From assembly GCF_003148805.1 (NCBI RefSeq), contig NZ_QGGX01000012.1, forward strand, positions 62,001 to 126,000: DNA of 64,000 nt, in the 5' to 3' direction. The DNA comes from Aminobacter sp. AP02 (GTDB lineage: Bacteria > Pseudomonadota > Alphaproteobacteria > Rhizobiales > Rhizobiaceae). The position numbers and the translations under genes are program-made. Shown here piece after piece: positions 41,094 to 49,097 of this stretch (position 1 is the first letter of the stretch; each line of letters begins with the position of its first letter). The notes under the pieces were generated by a model. That model ran no database searches. It saw only the letters and a list, made by a program, of their open reading frames with translations, and was not told the DNA's origin.

Positions 41094-42347
41094 TCAGGCC
41101 GGGCGCACCAGTATGTGCTTCTTCTTGCCGAGCGAGAGCTTGACCACGCCTTCGGGTGTGAGGTCGGCGATGGTCACCGCGCGGCGCTCGTCGTTGACCG
41201 GCTGGTCGTTCACCCGCACAGCGCCGCCCTGCACGTGCCTGCGCGCTTCGCCGTTCGAGGCCGCAAGCCCGGCTCGCACGACCAGGGACAGAAGGCCGAT
41301 GCCGGCCTTCAGTTCGTCGCCAGCGACGTCCACGGATGGCAGCGTTTCGGCGAGCGCGCCTTCCTCGAAGGTCTTGCGCGCCGTCTCGGCGGACTGCTCC
41401 GCGGCGGCGCGGCCGTGCAGCATCGCCGTTACTTCGGTCGCCAGCACCTTCTTGGCATCGTTGATCTCCGAGCCGCCAAGGGCAGCCAGACGCGCGATCT
41501 CGTCGAGCGGCATGGCGGTATAGAGCTTGAGAAAACGCTCGACGTCGGCGTCCTCGGTGTTGCGCCAGTACTGCCAGAAGTCATACGGGCTGAGCATGTC
41601 CGCGTTGAGCCATACTGCGCCGTTCATCGACTTGCCCATCTTGGCGCCCGACGACGTGGTCAGAAGCGGTGAGGTCAACGCGTAGAGCTGCGGCGCGCCG
41701 AGGCGATGGCCAAGGTCGATGCCGTTGACGATGTTGCCCCACTGGTCGGAGCCACCCATCTGCAGGCGCAGGCCGTAGCGCTTGTTGAGCTCGACGAAGT
41801 CATAGGCCTGCAGGATCATGTAGTTGAATTCGAGGAACGACAGCGACTGCTCGCGGTCGAGGCGCTGCTTGACGGAATCGAAGCTCAGCATGCGGTTGAC
41901 CGAGAAATGCTGGCCGACATCGCGCAGGAATTCGAGATAGTTCAGCGGCAACAGCCACTCGGCGTTGTTGACCATCATCGCATCCTGAGGGCCGTCGCCG
42001 AAGGTCAGGTAGTTGGAAAACACCTGCTTGATGCCGTCGATGTTGGACTGGATGATTTCCGGCGTCATCAGCTTGCGCGCTTCGTCCTTGAAGGACGGGT
42101 CGCCGACCATGCCGGTGCCGCCGCCCATCAGGGGGACGGGGCGATGGCCGGTCTTCTGCATCCAGTACAGCATCATGATCTGGATCAGGCCGCCGGCATG
42201 CAGGCTCGATGCCGTCGGATCGAAGCCGATATAGGCCGACACGGTTTCCTTGCAAAACAGGTCGTCGAGGCCGGCGTCATCGGAAGTCTGGTGGATGAAG
42301 CCACGCTCGGAAAGGGTGCGCAGGAAGTCGGACTTGAAGGCGGACAT
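41094..42347 (-). CDS. tyrS: Tyrosyl-tRNA synthetase
   Basis: 417 residues, a class I synthetase of the bacterial TyrRS-alpha type. The HIGH-equivalent is in [13 protein letters not shown], the tyrosine pocket in [15 protein letters not shown] and the KMSKS-equivalent in [10 protein letters not shown]; a C-terminal S4 RNA-binding domain (about 350-417, ending KKHILVRPA) is present. The ATG at 42347 follows GAGAGAA. No terminator was recognised upstream; it has its own gap to the GNAT gene. Confidence 0.96.
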   Translation of the reverse strand: MSAFKSDFLRTLSERGFIHQTSDDAGLDDLFCKETVSAYIGFDPTASSLHAGGLIQIMMLYWMQKTGHRPVPLMGGGTGMVGDPSFKDEARKLMTPEIIQSNIDGIKQVFSNYLTFGDGPQDAMMVNNAEWLLPLNYLEFLRDVGQHFSVNRMLSFDSVKQRLDREQSLSFLEFNYMILQAYDFVELNKRYGLRLQMGGSDQWGNIVNGIDLGHRLGAPQLYALTSPLLTTSSGAKMGKSMNGAVWLNADMLSPYDFWQYWRNTEDADVERFLKLYTAMPLDEIARLAALGGSEINDAKKVLATEVTAMLHGRAAAEQSAETARKTFEEGALAETLPSVDVAGDELKAGIGLLSLVVRAGLAASNGEARRHVQGGAVRVNDQPVNDERRAVTIADLTPEGVVKLSLGKKKHILVRPA

Positions 42348-42518
42348 TGTTGTTTCTCTCGGCGGACAATTGGTACGGCGCCGATCATGCGTTTGACCGG
42401 CGCCGCGAGCGCTTTAGCATCTGAGGCGCAGGAATCACAAGGATGGTGCGCCTGATGCGGCTTTTCATGAGGGGGGGAATGCCTGGCGACCGTGCCAAAG
42501 TTCGCGGTGGGCGGCAAG

Positions 42519-43070
42519 ATGGTTGAAGAGACTGTCTTGGAAACGCAGCGTTTGTTGCTGCGCACCTGGCGCGAAGAGGACCTGGACGATCTCGTTTGGC
42601 TTCATTCGCAGGTGGAAGCCTCGCGCTTTCTCTCGCGCGACGGCGGGCCGTGGACGCGCGAGCAAGCAGCCGGGCGCATGGCCGGTTGGGTCGAGGAGTA
42701 CCGTCAGCACGGTCTCACCAAATTCAGATTGCTGCGTCGGGAAGACGGACGCTTCATCGGCCGTGCCGGCTTTTCGCTGTTTGCCGCCACCGGCCAGTTC
42801 GAGCTCGGTTATGCGATTGCGCCGGAATTCTGGGGGCAGGGCTATGCCACGGAGATTGCCAGAGCCTTGGCCGACCACTTCCTTGACCGCAACGTCCGCG
42901 ACCACTTCATTGCCTTTGCCCACGTAGACAATGGCGCTTCATTGAAGGTGTTGGAAAAGATCGGCATGCGCTATCAGCATACGGATCTGATGAACGGGCT
43001 TCTGGCCCGCGTCTACACAATGAACAACTCCGACAGGATTGCGTCAGCGGCTGCCGGTTCGCGCACCTAG
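42519..43070 (+). CDS. GNAT N-acetyltransferase (RimJ/RimL-like)
   Basis: 183 residues. The opening LETQRLLLRTWREEDLDDL and the acetyl-CoA-binding LGYAIAPEFWGQGYATEIA, then HVDNGASLKVLEKIGMRY, are the pattern of acetyltransferases that modify ribosomal protein N termini, amino acids or small amines. I use the ATG at 42519; a GTG at 42492 is in frame but lacks a convincing site. Substrate is unknown. It is divergent from tyrS. Confidence 0.88.
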   Translation: MVEETVLETQRLLLRTWREEDLDDLVWLHSQVEASRFLSRDGGPWTREQAAGRMAGWVEEYRQHGLTKFRLLRREDGRFIGRAGFSLFAATGQFELGYAIAPEFWGQGYATEIARALADHFLDRNVRDHFIAFAHVDNGASLKVLEKIGMRYQHTDLMNGLLARVYTMNNSDRIASAAAGSRT

Positions 43071-43082
43071 CCCTGATCGGGG

Positions 43083-43111
43083 ACTTCATCAAAGTTTCAT
43101 CGTCGCGTCAC
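43083..43111 (+). promoter_or_regulatory. Candidate Pho box
   Basis: Three 7-base units at exact 11-base spacing (43083-43089, 43094-43100, 43105-43111) read ACTTCAT, GTTTCAT and GCGTCAC. Against the PhoB half-site CTGTCAT they match at 4, 5 and 4 of 7 positions, always in TCA. It lies 60 bases before a phytase-like gene. The match is weak, but period and context agree. Confidence 0.35.
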
Positions 43112-43170
43112 CCGCCCGACATGGGGTGGACCTAGCTGGAGGACGTTCCTTCAACCAATCGGGGTCCATC

Positions 43171-44529
43171 ATGCGACGCTCTCTCTATCTGGCTGCGGCC
43201 GTTCTCGCGCTGTCCACCGCATCTGCCTTCGCAGACGAGACGGAATTCAAGGCAACGCTTGCGGGACACGCGATCCTGCCGGCAAACACGATCATCGCCG
43301 CGCCGGAAAATGCGCCGGAACACCTCAGCACATCAGGCAAGTTCACCACCGCCGACCGCAAGCGCGCAGAAGGCCTCGGCACAGTTCCGGGCAAGGATGG
43401 AGTTCGCCCCACGGGCCTTTCGCTGCCGTTCGAGGGTCAGCCGGTACAGGGATTTTCGGGCATCAAGTCGATGGGCGACGGCACCTTCTGGTCGCTGTCA
43501 GACAACGGTTTCGGCAACAAGCTGAACTCCACCGACGCGGCCCTCATGCTGCATCACATCTCTTTCGATTGGGACAAAGGCACGGTCGAGCGCCAGAAGA
43601 CGGTCTTCCTGACCGATCCCGACCGCAAGGCGCCGTTCCCCATCGTGCTGGAAGGCTCCGACACGCGCTTTCTCACCGGCGCCGATTTCGACGTCGAATC
43701 CATCCAGCCGGTCGCCGATGGCTTCTGGGTTGGCGAGGAGTTCGGGCCCTACCTGCTCAAGTTCGATCTCGACGGCAAGCTGACCAACGTCTTTGCAACC
43801 ACAGTCGATGGTGAGCCGGTGCTTTCGCCCGACAATCCGACGCTGACCTTGCCTGGAAACCCGACGGCCAAGAACCCGATGTTCAACCTCAAGCGCTCGG
43901 GAGGCTATGAGGGCCTGGCAATGTCGAAGGACGAAGCCAAGCTGTACGGACTGCTCGAGGGCCCACGCTACATGGCCGACGGCGAGGTAGAGAAGGTCGA
44001 TGGCAAGACCGCTCTTCGTGTCATCGAATTCGACGTCGCCAAGAAGGAGTGGACTGGCCGCAGCTGGCTCTATCCGCTGGCCGACGGTGGCGAGGCCATC
44101 GGCGATTTCAACATGATCAGCGAAACCGAAGCACTGGTCATCGAGCGCGACAATGGTGCTGGCACGGCCGACAAGGCCTGCGCCGATGCCAACGATCCCA
44201 AGCCCGACTGCTTTGCTCGTCCGGCCAAGCTCAAGCGCATCTACAAGATCGAGATGAACGACGACAACGTCGGCAAGGCCGTGCGCAAGGTCGGCTACAT
44301 CGACTTGATGAAGATCGCCGATCCCGACAACAAGAAACGCCAGGGCGGCGGCGAGGGCTTCTACGACATGCCTTTCGTCACCATCGAAAATGTCGATCTG
44401 GTCGATGACAGCCACATCGTCGTCGGCAACGACAATAACCTGCCGTTCTCGGCCGGCCGCGCCATCGACAAGGCCGACGACAACGAGTTCGTGCTGCTCG
44501 AAGTCGGCGAACTGTTGAAGGCCAAATAA
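43171..44529 (+). CDS. Exported phytase-like/esterase-like protein (PF13449 family)
   Basis: 452 residues. MRRSLYLAAAVLALSTASAFA is a signal peptide. The mature protein is a probable beta-propeller with the family motifs FSGIKSMGDGTFWSLSDNG, GADFDVESIQPVADGFWVGEEFGPYLL, GGYEGLAMSKDEAKLYGLLEG and ADDNEFVLLEV. Proteins of this family are labelled phytase-like or esterase-like; few have been tested. The ATG at 43171 follows GGGG. A periplasmic role in releasing phosphate from organic phosphates would fit the possible Pho box but is unproved. Confidence 0.87.
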   Translation: MRRSLYLAAAVLALSTASAFADETEFKATLAGHAILPANTIIAAPENAPEHLSTSGKFTTADRKRAEGLGTVPGKDGVRPTGLSLPFEGQPVQGFSGIKSMGDGTFWSLSDNGFGNKLNSTDAALMLHHISFDWDKGTVERQKTVFLTDPDRKAPFPIVLEGSDTRFLTGADFDVESIQPVADGFWVGEEFGPYLLKFDLDGKLTNVFATTVDGEPVLSPDNPTLTLPGNPTAKNPMFNLKRSGGYEGLAMSKDEAKLYGLLEGPRYMADGEVEKVDGKTALRVIEFDVAKKEWTGRSWLYPLADGGEAIGDFNMISETEALVIERDNGAGTADKACADANDPKPDCFARPAKLKRIYKIEMNDDNVGKAVRKVGYIDLMKIADPDNKKRQGGGEGFYDMPFVTIENVDLVDDSHIVVGNDNNLPFSAGRAIDKADDNEFVLLEVGELLKAK

Positions 44530-44569
44530 GGCCGCGCGGGCGACCGCAGGTCGCCGCGATCATGACCAG

Positions 44570-44600
44570 AAAGGCTCCGGCTGGGCTGGAGCCTTTCTTC
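44570..44600 (+). terminator. Rho-independent terminator after the phytase-like gene
   Basis: AAAGGCTCC and GGAGCCTTT form a 9-bp stem around a 9-base loop, with CTTC after it. The T-tract is short, so efficiency is uncertain. Confidence 0.62.
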
Positions 44601-44620
44601 AACCGGAATGAAATCAGTTC

Positions 44621-44654
44621 CATGCGGGCCGCGACTTCATGCGGGCCGCGACAA
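44621..44654 (+). repeat. Two tandem copies of a 17-base unit
   Basis: CATGCGGGCCGCGACTT (44621-44637) is followed directly by CATGCGGGCCGCGACAA (44638-44654), differing in the last two bases. It lies between a terminator and the next gene and looks like a slippage duplication. Confidence 0.8.
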
Positions 44655-44733
44655 AACGCGCCTTTGACCTTCCATTGAGTGGAGGCTGCATCACGCGAGC
44701 CTGGCAGATCACCACGCGCAGGAAGTGATAAGC

Positions 44734-45660
44734 ATGCTCAATCCCATGACTGACGACATAAGACCGCTGGCCGCCTATGCGGCCGCGTTCGGTTTCATAC
44801 TGATGATGGTATTTGCGGCGGTCACTTTTGGCGATTCCGAGATCGTACTTCCGGAAATCGCAGCGATGGCAGTGGCGCTGTGGGCCTGGCGGGAGAAGGG
44901 ATGGCTCAGGCAGCCCGAAAAGATCTTCTTCGTTCCATCCATCACGGCCATCATCGGTTTTGCCGTCAACCTCTCGGATCTGTCCTTCACCGTGAAGATC
45001 CTGCTGGTGTTGTGCCTGATGCTGATCGCCATGCGGGCTATCGGCAGCAACCTGGCGCCGGCACTTGCGACTGGGTTCCTGCCAGTCGTCACCAACGCCA
45101 CGCACTACTCCTTCCTAATCGCTATCTTCGTCACCACCTTTGCATTGATGCTTGGCGTCATGCTGTTCAAGCTCAATCGCGGTGTTCCGCGCGATGCTCC
45201 GGTGAAATACAAGTACATGCTGGTCTATCTGGCGATTCATCTCGTTTGGATCGCAATCACCGTTCTGGCCGGCTATCCGCACATGGCGATCATTCCGCCG
45301 ATTACCGTCGTCGTCTACGAATCCCTGCAGATGCCGATGTATATGCGCAAGATGGCGCTCAAGCAGACGGCTGTGCTCACCTTGTCGGCCCTGATTGGTA
45401 CCGTGCTGTTTCTCGCAGTTGAAAATACGCTTCTCGTCGCCGTCATCGATCTGGCGCTGATCTATGGCTTGCTGCATCTCTTTGAAGCGCGCATTCCTGC
45501 GGCCTATGCGTTTCCGTTCCTGCCATTTGTCTTTCCGGCCGAGTTCGTGCCGCAATTGCCGGTCGGTGCCTTTGTCGTTTCCGTTTTCTTCTTCTCATTG
45601 GTATTGGCCTACAAGACCTATGAAAGAAAACAGATGGCAAATGTACCGGCCATGGCGTGA
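44734..45660 (+). CDS. Polytopic membrane protein of unknown function
   Basis: 308 residues with about eight to ten hydrophobic segments from residue 10 to 298 and short loops. The section YPHMAIIPPITVVVYESLQMP in the middle is conserved-looking, with paired prolines inside a helix and a following Glu, faintly like HPP or FUSC-type membrane proteins, but I cannot assign a family. The ATG at 44734 has AGGAAG eight bases upstream; a GTG at 44725 and an ATG at 44746 are alternatives. It converges with the GNAT gene at 45704. Confidence 0.75.
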   Translation: MLNPMTDDIRPLAAYAAAFGFILMMVFAAVTFGDSEIVLPEIAAMAVALWAWREKGWLRQPEKIFFVPSITAIIGFAVNLSDLSFTVKILLVLCLMLIAMRAIGSNLAPALATGFLPVVTNATHYSFLIAIFVTTFALMLGVMLFKLNRGVPRDAPVKYKYMLVYLAIHLVWIAITVLAGYPHMAIIPPITVVVYESLQMPMYMRKMALKQTAVLTLSALIGTVLFLAVENTLLVAVIDLALIYGLLHLFEARIPAAYAFPFLPFVFPAEFVPQLPVGAFVVSVFFFSLVLAYKTYERKQMANVPAMA

Positions 45661-45703
45661 GCCGGAGTTGCCTGCCGTACTCGGTCGCGGCTGACTCCTT
45701 TTC

Positions 45704-46162
45704 TCAGATATCAGCGCTAAGTAGCCTGCGATAATGCAGGAATCCTTCGTCCGCGTCTTCGGCATGGCGGGTAAAACCACAACGCTCGACGCAGGCAATG
45801 GAGGCGAAATTGTCGTCTTCGATATGGCCGTCGATGTGCGCGTAGAGGTGGCGGATATGTTCGGCGAAGGCTGCCAACACCAGCTTGCCAAACCCCTGGC
45901 CGCGCCGTGCCGGATCAACGGCAATCAGAAGATTGATGCCAAGGTCGGGCTCGTCGTCATATTGCAGAACCGCAATTGGTGTCTGGTCGTGCAAGGCCAC
46001 GACGGCATGCGCGATGCCAAGGGGTGACATGACGTAGTCGACCCATGCCTGGTCGGGGAAGCTGACGCGCCGCGCCACTTCCTCATCCTTGAACCACCCG
46101 GCATATGCGGCAAGGTCGGTGCGATCGAACGGACGAAAGCTTACGGGTGCACGTGACGTCAT
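45704..46162 (-). CDS. GNAT N-acetyltransferase
   Basis: 152 residues. The acetyl-CoA loop is in NLLIAVDPARRGQGFGKLVL and the C-terminal strand-helix in FASIACVERCGFTRHAEDADEG. The opening VSFRPFDRTDLAAYAGWFKDEEVARR is typical for enzymes that take small amines or peptides. The ribosome site before the ATG at 46162 is weak. It is transcribed leftward, as are the PaiB-like and hydrolase genes, but 36 bases separate it from the PaiB-like stop, so a single transcript is possible. Confidence 0.86.
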   Translation of the reverse strand: MTSRAPVSFRPFDRTDLAAYAGWFKDEEVARRVSFPDQAWVDYVMSPLGIAHAVVALHDQTPIAVLQYDDEPDLGINLLIAVDPARRGQGFGKLVLAAFAEHIRHLYAHIDGHIEDDNFASIACVERCGFTRHAEDADEGFLHYRRLLSADI

Positions 46163-46198
46163 CGCAGTAAGCCGATCTTAGACGTCATGCGGCGAGGG

Positions 46199-46855
46199 CT
46201 ACTCGCCCGTCAGGCCGCCATATTGGCGGACCAGCCGAGCCATTTCGGCTTTCTCGGCGGATTTCTCATCTGCCGCGATGCCTTCGGCGACGCCGATGCG
46301 GTCGCCGACCGGCCTGTTCTGGCTGACCTTCCACTTGCCATCGATGCTGGCTATGTCGATCTCAAGCCCGATAATGCCCTTGATCTGCGCCTCGATATAG
46401 GCGTCCGGTGCGTCGGTCACCTGCCATGGCTCAGGCCGGCCGGCTTCTTGTGTGGTGGTGAGTTCGGCAATCTGGCCCGCGAGCCAGGCCTTGTCGTCGA
46501 TCACTCGCGCCTTGCCGCGCACCTGCACGGTCGCGTAGTTCCAGGTCGGCACGACCTTGCCGGTCTCGCGCTTGGTCTCGTACCATGACGGCGTGACGTA
46601 GCTGTCGGCGCCCTGAAACACCACCAGCACCGGCATCTCGGGCGTATCGGCCAGCAGACGCCATTGCGGGTTGGCCCGCGCCAGATGGGCGCGCAGCCTG
46701 CCATTCGGCCCGACGTCGGCGTCAAGAAGGAATGGAAGTGGATTGGCCACAGGGCCTTCCGATCCGTTGCAGATCAGAAGGCCAAGCGGATGGTTGCGGA
46801 TCAGCGCATGCAAAGCCTCCAGCCGCGTCTCGCGAAACAGCGGGGGCTGGTACAT
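46199..46855 (-). CDS. PaiB-like FMN-binding protein
   Basis: 218 residues of the PaiB family (split-barrel flavin-reductase fold). The start MYQPPLFRETRLEALHALIR and the motifs HPLGLLICNGSEGPVANPLPF, VLVVFQGADSYVTPSWYETK and VPTWNYATVQVRGKARV are diagnostic. The Bacillus member is called a negative regulator of sporulation and degradative enzymes, but most homologues are probably FMN- or heme-binding enzymes. The ATG at 46855 follows AGAGGAG, with only 14 bases to the hydrolase stop, so the two are cotranscribed. Confidence 0.9.
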   Translation of the reverse strand: MYQPPLFRETRLEALHALIRNHPLGLLICNGSEGPVANPLPFLLDADVGPNGRLRAHLARANPQWRLLADTPEMPVLVVFQGADSYVTPSWYETKRETGKVVPTWNYATVQVRGKARVIDDKAWLAGQIAELTTTQEAGRPEPWQVTDAPDAYIEAQIKGIIGLEIDIASIDGKWKVSQNRPVGDRIGVAEGIAADEKSAEKAEMARLVRQYGGLTGE

Positions 46856-46869
46856 GCGCGGAACTCCTC

Positions 46870-47544
46870 TTAGCGCAGGCGCTTGGGACGCGGGTCCGAA
46901 AGCTCGCCGGCGAGACGACGGTCGAGATAGTCGGCGCATTCTTCGATCACCAGCTCGGGATCGTTGCCGAAGAAGTGGTTGGCACCCGTCAGTGTCTTCT
47001 GGGTGATGGTGATGCCCTTTTGCGTGTGCAGCTTGTCGACCAGCCCTTGCACGTCCTTGGGCGGCGCCACCTTGTCGGCATCGCCATGGATGATCAGGCC
47101 CGACGAAGGGCAGGGCGCCAGGAACGAGAAGTCGTAGGTGTTGGGCTGCGGTGCCACCGAGATGAAGCCCTCGATTTCCGGACGGCGCATCAAGAGCTGC
47201 ATGCCGATCCACGCGCCGAACGAATAGCCGGCGACCCAGCAGCTCTTTGAGTCGGGATGCAGCGACTGCACCCAGTCGAGCGCCGCAGCCGCATCCGACA
47301 ACTCGCCGGTGCCGTGGTCGAATTCGCCCTGGCTGCGGCCGATGCCGCGGAAATTGAAGCGCAATGTGGTAAAGTCGCGCTTCTGGAACATGTAAAAGAG
47401 GTCGTACACGATCTTGTTGTTCATCGTGCCGCCGAACTGCGGATGCGGGTGCAGTATGATGGCGATCGGCGCGTTCTTTTCCTTGGACGGCTGATAGCGA
47501 CCTTCCAGGCGACCCGCCGGACCGGTGAAAATGACCTCTGGCAT
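46870..47544 (-). CDS. Alpha/beta hydrolase
   Basis: 224 residues. The nucleophile is Ser108 in GYSFGAWIG, the acid Asp155 or Asp157 in HGDADKVAP, and the base His190 in TGANHFF; IILHPHPQFGGTMNNKIV and LRFNFRGIGRSQGEFDHGTGE are typical of the dienelactone-hydrolase-like subgroup common in alphaproteobacteria. I chose the ATG at 47544 (TGGAG upstream) over a start seven codons earlier. Substrate unknown. Confidence 0.9.
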   Translation of the reverse strand: MPEVIFTGPAGRLEGRYQPSKEKNAPIAIILHPHPQFGGTMNNKIVYDLFYMFQKRDFTTLRFNFRGIGRSQGEFDHGTGELSDAAAALDWVQSLHPDSKSCWVAGYSFGAWIGMQLLMRRPEIEGFISVAPQPNTYDFSFLAPCPSSGLIIHGDADKVAPPKDVQGLVDKLHTQKGITITQKTLTGANHFFGNDPELVIEECADYLDRRLAGELSDPRPKRLR

Positions 47545-47592
47545 AGAATACTCCACTTGACGCAAAGCCGATCAAACAATCCTGTGGCCAGC

Positions 47593-47621
47593 CTTGACGC
47601 GAGAGGCGCGTCTTCATAGAA
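47593..47621 (+). promoter_or_regulatory. Candidate suf operon promoter
   Basis: CTTGAC (47593-47598) is a perfect rhizobial -35; 17 bases further, ATAGAA (47616-47621) is a weak -10. The spacer holds an inverted repeat GACGCG-N5-CGCGTC. The Irr-type box follows six bases later, around the expected transcription start. The leader to the first desulfurase gene is about 135 bases. Confidence 0.5.
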
Positions 47622-47626
47622 GCTAG

Positions 47627-47643
47627 TTTAGAACTGTTCAAAA
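47627..47643 (+). promoter_or_regulatory. Irr-type iron control element (ICE) at the suf promoter
   Basis: TTTAGAA-CTG-TTCAAAA differs from the Irr consensus TTTAGAA-N3-TTCTAAA at one position. Irr in rhizobia represses iron-consuming genes, including suf, when iron or heme is scarce (family knowledge). Position at the likely start of transcription supports repression. Confidence 0.65.
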
Positions 47644-47762
47644 CTGGGCGGCGAAACCGCTCGTTTGGCAAAGCGGGTAGATAGGACGGCTCGCCTTGGA
47701 ATTTCAAGGAAATTGCGCGTCCCTACACCCAAACGTGATTTGACAGGGCAAATTGAAGCGAA

Positions 47763-48926
47763 ATGGACGGACCTCGCGCCTATCTTGACCACAATGCCAG
47801 CGCGCCGCTGCTTCCCGCAGCGCGTGAGGCCGTGGTTGCGGCGCTTGATGTCGTGGCCAATCCGTCTTCCGTGCACAACGAGGGCAGGGCCGCCCGCAAG
47901 GCCATCGAAGATGCCAGGCGCAATGTCGCCGCGCTTGCAGGGGCCAAGCCCGAGCATGTCGTATTCACCTCAGGTGCCACGGAAGCTGCGACCACGTTGC
48001 TTTCGCCGGACTGGCGCTTGGGCCGGGGTGCTGTACGCATGTCGCGTCTCTACGTCACCGAGGCCGATCATCCTTGCGTGTTGAACGGTGGGCGTTTCCC
48101 TGCCGATCGCATCACGCGGCTTGGCGTCGACAGCAACGGCGTTGTCGATCTCGCCTTGCTGGAAATGGTTCTTGCCGCTCACGACAAGTCGGAAGGCCTG
48201 CCTCTCGTGGCGATCCACTCCGCCAACAACGAGACCGGAGTCATCCAGCCTTTCCATGACATCGCCAGGCTGGTGAAGGCTGCAGGGGGCGTTCTGGTGG
48301 CTGACGCGGTCCAGGCTGCGGGGCGTATTCCTCTCGATATGTCAGATGCTTATGCCGATTACCTGATTCTGTCTTCGCACAAGATCGGCGGCCCCAAGGG
48401 GGGCGGTGCCATCGTGGCACAAGCCGACCTGATGATGCCTGCGCCTCTGGTGTCAGGCGGCGGACAGGAAAAGGGTCATCGCGGCGGCACCGAAAACCTT
48501 CCGGCCATCGCGGGATTTGGCGCGGCCGCGCGCGAAGCCCTGGCCGCGCTATCGGAGATGGACCAGGTGCGTGCCTTGCGCGATCGCATCGAAGGCACCG
48601 TCATGCGGCTTGTTCCCGATGCTGAAATCTTCGGAAAGCGTACTGAGCGGCTTGCCAACACGACATTCTTCGCTATTCCGGGCATCAAGGCCGAGACGGC
48701 ACAGATTGCCTTCGATCTCGCGGGCGTTGCGCTCTCGGCGGGTTCTGCATGTTCGTCGGGCAAGGTCGGTCCCAGCCATGTGCTGAAGGCGATGGGCTTT
48801 GCCGAAAATCTCGGTGCGCTGCGGGTCTCGATAGGCCGGCAGACGTCCGAAGCTGACGTTGAAAAGTTCGAATCGGCTCTCGCAGCGCTTCTGGCGCGGC
48901 GCACGGACCGTACGAAGGCCGCCTGA
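47763..48926 (+). CDS. Cysteine desulfurase, NifS/IscS-like, first gene of the suf operon
   Basis: 387 residues, class V aminotransferase fold. The PLP lysine is Lys207 in SSHKIGGPKGGG; the persulfide cysteine is Cys330 in GSACSSGKVGPSHVLKAMG, with the long flexible loop of group I enzymes. It takes sulfur from cysteine for cluster assembly. A second desulfurase of the SufS type lies later in the operon, which is usual in rhizobia (often named sufS2 and sufS1). The ATG at 47763 has only a modest ribosome site. The 171 bases to sufB hold a possible internal leader. Confidence 0.92.
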   Translation: MDGPRAYLDHNASAPLLPAAREAVVAALDVVANPSSVHNEGRAARKAIEDARRNVAALAGAKPEHVVFTSGATEAATTLLSPDWRLGRGAVRMSRLYVTEADHPCVLNGGRFPADRITRLGVDSNGVVDLALLEMVLAAHDKSEGLPLVAIHSANNETGVIQPFHDIARLVKAAGGVLVADAVQAAGRIPLDMSDAYADYLILSSHKIGGPKGGGAIVAQADLMMPAPLVSGGGQEKGHRGGTENLPAIAGFGAAAREALAALSEMDQVRALRDRIEGTVMRLVPDAEIFGKRTERLANTTFFAIPGIKAETAQIAFDLAGVALSAGSACSSGKVGPSHVLKAMGFAENLGALRVSIGRQTSEADVEKFESALAALLARRTDRTKAA

Positions 48927-49053
48927 TAGGCGGGAAATTTGGCCCAAGGGCCAGTGAACGGGTGTGTCAGGGCGCCGCGAGGCGGCCTTCCGGGTGAATT
49001 CCTGGAAAGAATGCACTATATGGAACTTACGCCGCGCCAGCGGTGCCATAGTT

Positions 49054-49090
49054 TGAAAACTGTCGGGCCTTGACCCCGGCGTGGATGGAG
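49054..49090 (+). repeat. Leader motif before sufB, repeated before sufA
   Basis: TGAAAAC is followed by CGGGCCTTGACCCCGGCG and ATGGAGA, which supplies the sufB ribosome site. Nearly the same series of blocks occurs at 54435-54477 before sufA. CGGG and CCCG can pair as a small hairpin around CCTTGAC. Confidence 0.6.
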
Positions 49091-49097
49091 AACGCTT

